32,291 nt of DNA from Klebsormidium nitens (taxonomy: Eukaryota; Streptophyta; Klebsormidiophyceae; Klebsormidiales; Klebsormidiaceae). Below the pieces are notes generated by a model. That model was given only the letters and a program-made list of their open reading frames with translations, was not told the origin of the DNA and searched no databases. A program made the translations under genes and the position numbers. The stretch spans positions 1 through 32,291 of the forward strand of contig DF237228.1 in NCBI GenBank assembly GCA_000708835.1. Direction: 5' to 3'. Position 1 is the first letter of the stretch. Each line of letters begins with the position of its first letter. This document shows, piece after piece, positions 25,640-32,291 of this stretch.

Positions 25640-27633
25640 ATGGGTACGGTCTGGTTCATGGTGGCTCATCCATGGCGTTGTTGAGGGTTCAAAGAACAGG
25701 TGTTGCATATGCCTGGCTGCGTTAGCAGCCCTTCCCAAATTGTTCCTGGACAATCCGCTTGGTCATGTTGCTAGGGAGAGTGGCAACCGTTGGGGGTGCT
25801 TCTGGCCCCTGGTAAGGTCAGCCACATTTTCCTGATTGTCTCCTTGTTTTTTCTTGCAGGTATTTCTCGTGATTCCACGCATAAGCGCCGTCTGACGGGA
25901 GGCAAGAAGAAGTCATGGCGCAAGAAGAGAAAGTGAGTGCGCCCCAGTTGCGCTTGCTGAGACACGATTGCAAAATCATTGAGGGGCAGGCCTCGGTCTG
26001 TCTGTGCATCTTGTTTGGGGCGGGCAAACCATTACCTGAAGTTTGAAAGGTTGAGTGTGGATGGGCGCCCTTTTGCGGGTGTCTGGAAGGGGGTCGTGTC
26101 CGGTGGCTCACCGCTTTGGCAGAGGAGGCCAGGACGTGCTGCCCGCGCAGGAATCAGCATTCGTGATAATGGTTGGCTGCTTAAAGGATGGTTGGACCCT
26201 CTTCGCCTGTGGGCCTGTGCCTGTTCCGGGGAGCCAACCATTACCGTTTGTGTTTCACTGTCCCCGCAGTCAAGAGGTCAGCATCCCCAGGCTGCTGCTA
26301 GATCACACCGGTTGCTTTGCCCCTTGTATGTGCGCCTGCCGCTGTGTGTGATCCTGCGGGGCGTGCGCGCAGGTATGAGCTGGGCCGGCAGCCGGCCATG
26401 ACCAAGCTGTCGAGCCACAAGACAGTGCGGCCGGTCCGTGTGCGGGGGGGGCACCTCAAGTTCCGCGCTCTTCGGTTGGACACGGGCAACTTCAGCTGGG
26501 GCAGCGAGGCGGTGGCACGCAAGACGCGTGTCCTGGACGTGGTGTACAACGCGAGCAACAACGAGCTGGTGCGCACGCAGACGTTGGTCAAGAACGCCAT
26601 CGTGCAGGTGGACGCCACGCCCTTCCGGCAGTGGTACGCACAGCACTACGGCGCGGAGATTGGCAAGAAGAAGGGCAAGACGGTTAAGAAGGAGGGCGAG
26701 GTGAGGACGGGCTTGCGAAGCGCTCTGCAGTAAGCCACAGCTTGATTTGCAAGGAGCAGGGGCAGGGAAGGGGGGCTTTTCGAGTGATGTCTTTGTGGTT
26801 TCACTTGGTACCCTCCTGCTGCTGTCAAAGCACCAAGTATGACAGCCGCTGGCCTGCTTGCCCACAGTCATGGAGCCTAGACGTTGTGTTGACCAATTTG
26901 CTGTTCGCTGCAATGCACACATCAGTAGAGGCCACTCCTGCTTATTCTCTTAACTGGATACAGAGGTGTTCAACAAGGGATTTCTCTTGGAGGGCTGCGA
27001 AAAATGCATGGTAGACAGCAAATATTGACCCTGTAGCAGGAGGATGAAGGGAGGGCTTCTGCCAAACCTCATCATCACCTAGCCAGAAAAGGGGGGCGGC
27101 CTGCCCGCTCAGTTTTTATCATGTAGCAGAGCATCAAGGCGGATTGCTGACAGGGAGAGCTTCGCCTTGCTGACTCTGGGCTGCGTGGGTGGGCGCAGGA
27201 GGAGGAGGTCGCGGAGAAGAAGAGCGCGCACGTGGAGCGCAAGCTGGCCAAGCGCGCGGAGGGCCAGAAGCTGGACCCCAACCTGGACGAGCAGTTTGCG
27301 GGGGGGCGCCTGCTGGCCGCCATCTCGTCACGACCCGGCCAGTGCGGCCGCTGCGATGGGTGAGTGGGCGGGGCACAGATAGGCGAGGCTGCTGGCGGGG
27401 GGCGTGCGCTACTAGATCAGGGACCCACAAGCTTTTGGGTGCACTTGTGTGCACCCAGAGCTTCCCTGCAAAATAGCGGGAATGGGTCAAGATCTCTGTT
27501 GCGTCAGTCAGCAGGGGTTGGGGCCTCACCTGTTTTCTGTTGCCTGGTGTGCAGGTACATCCTTGAAGGGAGGGAGTTGGAGTTTTACTCAAGGAAGCTG
27601 CAGAAGAAGAAGAGCAAGGGGGCCTCTGCTTAG
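25640..27633 (+). CDS. RPS8: 40S ribosomal protein S8 (eS8)
   Basis: A structural protein of the cytosolic small ribosomal subunit. Five exons: 25640-25643, 25860-25932, 26373-26700, 27199-27359 and 27555-27633, all with GT-AG introns and matching phases, giving 214 residues (plant eS8 is about 220). The ATG plus one base form exon 1; the protein starts [20 protein letters not shown], the invariant eS8 N terminus. Further eS8 blocks are [39 protein letters not shown]-like [19 protein letters not shown], and SSRPGQCGR near the C terminus, ending in a Lys-rich tail. The region around 26680-27240 is the variable acidic/basic insert, shorter than in land plants. No lesion is visible. It is convergent with the VHS-GAT gene downstream. 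Confidence 0.97.
26167..26243 (+). repeat. Inverted repeat in eS8 intron 2
   Basis: TAATGGTTGGCT (26167-26178) is perfectly complementary to AGCCAACCATTA (26232-26243), with 53 bases between. It lies within the 440-bp second intron. No clear snoRNA C/D boxes were found. Confidence 0.7.
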
Positions 27634-28796
27634 AAGGACCAAACATTATGTACATTGTGGTGTGACTTCATCGGGGGGCTGCCTGTTGACTTCATTTGCC
27701 ATTCTTTGGTGCTGAGGCACCTCCCAGGCGATTTCGAGCGATTTCGAGCTATTTTTCTGCTTGTCAATGTTCATGGTTATGATATCGTTAAGTCAATGGA
27801 TGACGGCGTTGAAGTTTCATACTTGAGCAGTACGGAAGGATCCGTACTCAGAAGTGCAAGATTCTGCATTTGTGAGTGTGCTTGTTATGCTGACGTCCCA
27901 ATTGATGTTTGAGCCGGCCGGAAGCTTCTGTGTTAGCATGGTGTCGACAATGGAGCAATGCATGAGCCCGCAGGATGACGGCGGAGCATGGCCCGCCAGC
28001 TCGCCCACTAGTGGAGCTGGTGAAGTTGTAGGTTGAGCTAGGCGCCCCATGATTACCCTGGCCCTGTGAATGATGTCCTCTTTCAAACGCTGTAGCCACC
28101 TGGGCCGTAGGGGATGATTCCCTAATCGACGCGACTTGTAAAACCCATGCCCCAGATGTACAAAAAGGGACTGTAGCTTAGGTATATGCGCGGATTGTCT
28201 GCATGTTTATGTTTGTGGTGCTGAGATTCGTGCTCTTATTAGTCTTAATATCACCTGGAGGCGTCTCTGCAATCTCAGCTTTTGAATGAGGACATGTAGA
28301 CTTTCATCCCATTGATCCACATGCACGGGATAACCATGAGACATGCATGAGACCATCTTTTATAACGTTGCATGGTCGTAAATACAGAAATCCATGTCAT
28401 GGCGATTGGTAGGCAAATACTAGAGGGGCCGTATTTGAAAAGAGACCATTATACCTGCACCACTTTGATTGGCGTCTTCGCGGCTGGCTATCATGAGTGC
28501 TCTACTTGATTCGAGCCGAGCCTGTACAGAACAGGTCAAGGCCGAGGAACTCAGGGTTTGTAAAGAGAACATCATAGGTACAACAAGACGAGAATAACAG
28601 CACAACAGCTTTCATGTCATGAAGACAAGCACAGCATATACTATCTTTAGCTTTGCAGATCATTGGACGCATAAAGTACAATGTAACTGATCAGTGCCAT
28701 GTTCTTGTTTGAGTGAATTTGCTGTACAACTTGCATACATGGTAGCAGCCTTGATCTTTGGATTGAACGGGGTCAAAAAAGTACCACGACGAAGCT
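27634..28796. other. Intergenic region between convergent genes
   Basis: About 1.16 kb holding the two 3' UTRs. I see no additional gene; open frames here are short and unlike known proteins. Confidence 0.6.
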
Positions 28797-31708
28797 TTAA
28801 AACGAGATGAGGTCCTCCTTCTTTTCTTGCTTGGCTTCAGGTGCAGCCCCAGGCTCCTTCTTGCCAAAAATCATCTCATCCAAGTCCGCCAACGCCTGAT
28901 CATCCCCAGCCTGCGCATGGGGACAGGACGTCATCACTTGAAGTTAAGATTTATATGGAGTCAATGAGGGTCAGATGAAGGAAGCGGTAAGACCTAGGTA
29001 CCTGCAAAGCGCTCGGAGCACACCGATCACAGTGACGTGCTGGGGAAATAACTCGGCGGCTGCAGCCCAGGTCGCCACCCGGCCAAGCGGGTGTGCCGCC
29101 AAGCGTGCGCCAGGCACACCCCCCTATCCCCCTGCTGCGCTGTGCGCCCTCACCTGCTGCGACCGTGCGGCCTTGTGCCCGTTCTTGCGCACCAGCCCTG
29201 CCTCGTCGTCTTCCTCGTCCTCGCCCAGCAGGTCCGCATACACTGCCGCCTGGGCCGCCGCCGCACCGCTGCCTGTGGTGCCCGTCCCCTGGGCCCCTGC
29301 ACCTGCGCTGGCCGGGGCCGCGGCCGCCTGCGGGGCAGCTGCAGGGGAGGCGGAGGGCGGCGCTGCGGGGCCTGCCAGCTCGTCGTACTGCAATGGCCAC
29401 GCAGGAGGGAGGCAGGTCAGAGGTGGCCAGCGGGCCTTGCTCCCTCCGATTCGAAGAACTGAGCAGCATCGGCAGGGCCATGGCTCATGCGAAGACTCTG
29501 ACGGAGCTCGCCCCCTCACCCGAGACTGCCCCTCTTTGCTCCAGAGAGTTGCTCGAATCACAGGCACACATCTCAGGCTCCACACTGCTGCCACGGTGCC
29601 CCACCAGAAGCAAGTGCAAGTCTAGGGCAATGGCGGTCCGGGCCCAAGGCGTGGACGTGCGACTCCCCGATACCGCCCCTGGCGCGGTGGCCTCTGGCTG
29701 CGGCTGCTAGACTGACCTTGGAGAGGCACTTCTGGAGGTCGTCGTTCACGTTGAGCGCCTCGAACAGCACCGCCTCGTTGGTGTCCCCCGCCGCCTGCAC
29801 GAGCGCCTGCACGTCGCGCTGGCTCGCGCGCACCTGCGCCACCAGCGCCTGCGTCACCTCATCCTGGAGGGCATCCCCCGCAGGCGACGACGTCAGCACC
29901 GTGTCCAGCAGCTCGCGCGCATTGCGGGCCACCTCAAACACCGCCACGCTCCGCGCTGCCACGTCCGCGGGGGCTTCAGCGGGGGCGCCGTCGCCCGCAG
30001 GCGCTGGGGCGGGCGGGGTTGTGATGGGGGCCGACTGGGCGGGCGTGAAGATGGGGGCCAGGCTCTCGGCATCGCGGCCGGGGAAGCGCACCCCCTCCGC
30101 GCGCAAGCTCTGCACCGGGGAGGGGGGGCGGTGAGACAGGCGCAAGGTCCCGGTAAGTGTGTGAATGCAAGAGAAGGGCCATTCCCGGGCCTGCCTGAGA
30201 GCAGTCGCGCAGTCACGTAGCGAGGGTCGCTCGCGGTGCCCGACTAACAGAAAGATAAATGCAACTTCGGCATGCCGCACACTCGGCCCCTTACATCCCT
30301 TGACCCTGTTTGTTCCCCCCATCGCCCCACCAAGTGAGAGGCAGACGGGACAGCGGGCAGGAGTTGTCCGCCCCGGGTGGCCAGTGGCAGCGCTCACCGC
30401 GAGGGTCTCTGCGAAGATGGGCAGGTAGCGCAGCTCGTCGGTGGCCTCCCCCCAGGCCTCAATCAGGATGAGCGCCTTGGTGCTGTTGGGGTTGCTGCCG
30501 TCGCGGCCAAGCGCCACCAGGTCGTCCAACACGCCCGCGGCGGCCACGTCCGAGAAGAGGCCCTCGCAGTTCTTCACCAGCGTCTCCAGCAGCACCAGCG
30601 CCAAGCCCTGCGCACGCCAGATACGAGTGGGGAGGGTCCGGGGGGGGCACAATACTAAAGAGTGTTTAAAGCCCATCTTACTCGACGATCTGTCAAAACA
30701 GACCCGTGAGCTGAGGTTGCTGGATGTGATTGCAGCACTGAGGTTTTTGGCGTGTTTGGTTGACAATGATGTATCCATTGGTGCAGAAAACTGAAATGTA
30801 CGGTAGTTCAAAAGGTGGCCACCTCCCCAAGGAGAAGGGCACCCCATCCCGCTCTCTTCCTTTTGGCGCCTCACCTGCGCCCGGTAGTCGCGCGCCGCCA
30901 GCCGCTTCTTGACCGCCAGGGTGACCTCCTGCCCGCTGGCCTTCTGCGCGTTCACCAGATCACAGATGGCCAAGCTCTTGGCCCAGTCGGGCCCCTCCAG
31001 CTTGTCGGCCGTCGCATCCTGCACCATGGCAAGCACGAGGAGCAGTCAGAGGGGCCCTGCTGCGCCACCACAGGGTGCGCATCTGCCTGCGATGGGCTCC
31101 ATGTCTGCAGCTGGATCAGCCATGAGTAAGGTGCAGTCCCCAAGGGCCAGATTGCGCAAAGATGTTGCAGATCAGGATCTCAGCGGGGGATGCAGGCCAG
31201 CAGGGGGGACACCATTGAGGGCAGGCTATCTGAGGGTGCGCCCCGCAGGCACTGACCTCCACCAATTTCTCAGCAACTGTTGGGGTCCTGCACGGGGAGG
31301 ACAGCAAGGCTTCATTGACAAAAATGCATCTGCTCAACGCTCTGGCTTTTTGGCGTGACTTTTCGTGGAATCAGAGACAAAGCATTTAGACCACGAGCTT
31401 GTTTTCCCTGTACAATTAGAAACTGAGAGAAGACCTGCCTTTCACGGATATGCGAGGTTTTGTATAATTGCAGAAATCCAATTTGAGTACCTGAACAAGT
31501 CCTTCATCTTTGTTGTTGCAAGGGTGAGGTGGTCACTGAAGCTCTTCTTCCCGCTGGTGCCCGCCTTCTTGCTGTCCTGGGCGCCAGCGGCCTCGCCCTC
31601 CGCATCACCAGAGGAACTGGATGCACCCAATCGAGTGAACCCCTCATTGAATCGCTCGCCCAACTTGGAAAAGCCATCCGAAAAGCGATCCTTGAAATTA
31701 CTGCCCAT
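28797..31708 (-). CDS. VHS-GAT domain protein, TOM1-like (TOL) ubiquitin-sorting adaptor
   Basis: Such proteins bind ubiquitinated membrane cargo at endosomes or the trans-Golgi and pass it to the ESCRT pathway. Seven exons on the - strand: 31708-31491, 31287-31257 (31 nt), 31018-30875, 30607-30398, 30109-29717, 29387-29154 and 28910-28797, all GT-AG and phase-consistent, giving 447 residues. Residues 1-72 form a Ser/Gly-rich N-terminal extension (MGSNFKDRFSDGF). The VHS domain spans about 78-215, with KLEGPDWAKSLAICDLVN and LVLLETLVKNCEG. The GAT domain spans about 250-337 (LLDTVLTSS, then NVNDDLQKCLSKYDEL). An Ala/Pro linker and an acidic ADLLGEDEEDDE stretch follow, possibly binding clathrin or adaptors, then the C terminus KKEDLISF. 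Plant TOL proteins usually start almost at the VHS domain, so the extension is notable. The gene looks intact. Confidence 0.93.
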
Positions 31709-31977
31709 CTTGACCCCAACTATTTTTGCTTCTGCAAAGTGAGACAGAACACGAGGATACGGACCAGGATAGGATCAAGCGGAGACAGCTCCAAATTAGG
31801 CAAGTGCCAGGACGTGGCAAGGATTCTAAAGCAGGCCCGGCTCAAAGAGTGTATCTATTTAGTGGAGTCGCCGTGAGTTGGGATCAGCAAGATGAATGCG
31901 CAGTTCTGAGTTCACATCACGCAGTGCTCGAGTCATATCACGTCCGCCGCCTTCATCATCATCATTGGGCAGGAAGT
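31709..31977 (-). promoter_or_regulatory. 5' UTR and proximal promoter of the VHS-GAT gene
   Basis: Upstream on the - strand of the ATG at 31708. No TATA box or known element identified; a CAT/ATC trinucleotide run lies near 31952-31965. Confidence 0.35.
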
Positions 31978-32005
31978 AAGTTCCAAAACCTAGGTTTTGG
32001 AACTT
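31978..32005. repeat. Perfect 28-bp palindrome
   Basis: The two 14-base halves are exact reverse complements, centred on CCTAGG with arms AAGTTCCAAAA and TTTTGGAACTT and no spacer. It lies about 270 bp upstream of the VHS-GAT start codon. Confidence 0.85.
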
Positions 32006-32065
32006 CCAAGCTCAACTGTCGATCAGGTTCAACTTCACAGGCTCAGTGCGCAGCGCCGTTCGGGT

Positions 32066-32106
32066 GTGACCGTCCGACAGAATCCGAGTCTCAATCGGAC
32101 GGTCAC
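32066..32106. repeat. Hairpin with 12-bp perfect stem
   Basis: GTGACCGTCCGA (32066-32077) pairs with TCGGACGGTCAC (32095-32106) around a 17-base loop. The word AATCGGACGGTC also occurs at about 2408-2419 in the copia-region insertion. Confidence 0.8.
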
Positions 32107-32291
32107 GAACCGTCTACATCCAGCTGTATTAAATCCCGCACTAGTTCCTGCGCCACACGCAAAGCCTGGATTCCGTTCAATTTCGAGTCATGTGCCTAGT
32201 TAGTACTACCGTAGTCCAACGTGATGATTCCGAATAAATAAATAATTATCTGCGTTCGGAAAGTCAGAAATTCGGATTTCCCATTCGGATA
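32107..32291. other. Window end, no feature recognised
   Basis: Short non-coding end with an AATAAATAAATAATTA run near 32234. Confidence 0.4.

Noticed and set aside
26278-26922. 214-codon - strand frame across eS8 exon 3
   Set aside because: Antisense to a clear eS8 exon with conserved protein blocks; no independent support.
28975-29710. Several Ala/Pro/Arg-rich + strand frames over the VHS-GAT gene
   Set aside because: They are antisense to GAT and linker exons whose phases close exactly on the - strand.
29573-31036. Single 487-codon - strand frame through VHS exons and introns
   Set aside because: Introns here happen to lack stops, but the reading inside them is unlike the family. GT-AG boundaries and the VHS/GAT alignment support the spliced model.
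1-32291. CRISPR arrays, bacterial operons, tRNA or rRNA genes
   Set aside because: Introns, eukaryotic genes and retroelements rule out a prokaryotic layout. The tandem arrays at 2300-2590 lack the repeat-spacer pattern. No tRNA cloverleaf or rRNA core sequence was found by eye.

Overview
Eukaryotic nuclear DNA with spliced genes (GT-AG introns), a high load of decayed transposons and one assembly gap of 568 N. The two clear host genes are a cytosolic ribosomal protein eS8 and a VHS-GAT (TOM1-like) sorting adaptor. Together with a kangaroo/PAT-type DIRS retroelement and a copia remnant, they fit a green-lineage genome, most likely an alga. A streptophyte alga is my best guess, but the sequence alone does not fix the species.

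Layout. Bases 1-4690 hold a broken Ty1/copia element on the + strand: gag, zinc knuckle, protease, integrase and a reverse-transcriptase (RT) scrap. It is split between protease and integrase by about 1.5 kb of repeat-rich DNA containing two diverged direct repeats and a 34-bp minisatellite. Bases 5459-12747 are a nearly complete DIRS-group tyrosine-recombinase retrotransposon lying on the - strand. It has gag-like ORFs and an RT-RNase H polyprotein on - and the tyrosine recombinase on +. It is bounded by split direct repeats in the order B ... A-B ... A on the + strand. It carries several stops and frameshifts, so this copy is dead. Bases 12748-16200 are mostly non-coding, with a fold-back (MITE-like) element at 14590-15090 and a nested hairpin at 15690-15774.

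Bases 16212-22465 (+) hold a large spliced gene for a transposase-derived protein: a Cys-rich N-terminal module, an RNase H-like core with plausible D, D and E residues, a Pro/Ala-rich repeated linker containing the gap, and a C-terminal CCHC-like tail. One in-frame TGA interrupts its N-terminal part. Diverged copies of one repeat (15190-15650 and 23690-24142) flank it in the same orientation, and three hairpins lie close together downstream.

Bases 25640-27633 (+) are the five-exon eS8 gene. Bases 28797-31708 (-) are a seven-exon VHS-GAT gene convergent with it and separated by about 1.16 kb. Both have fully phase-consistent exons and look intact. The remaining intergenic stretches gave no recognisable genes.
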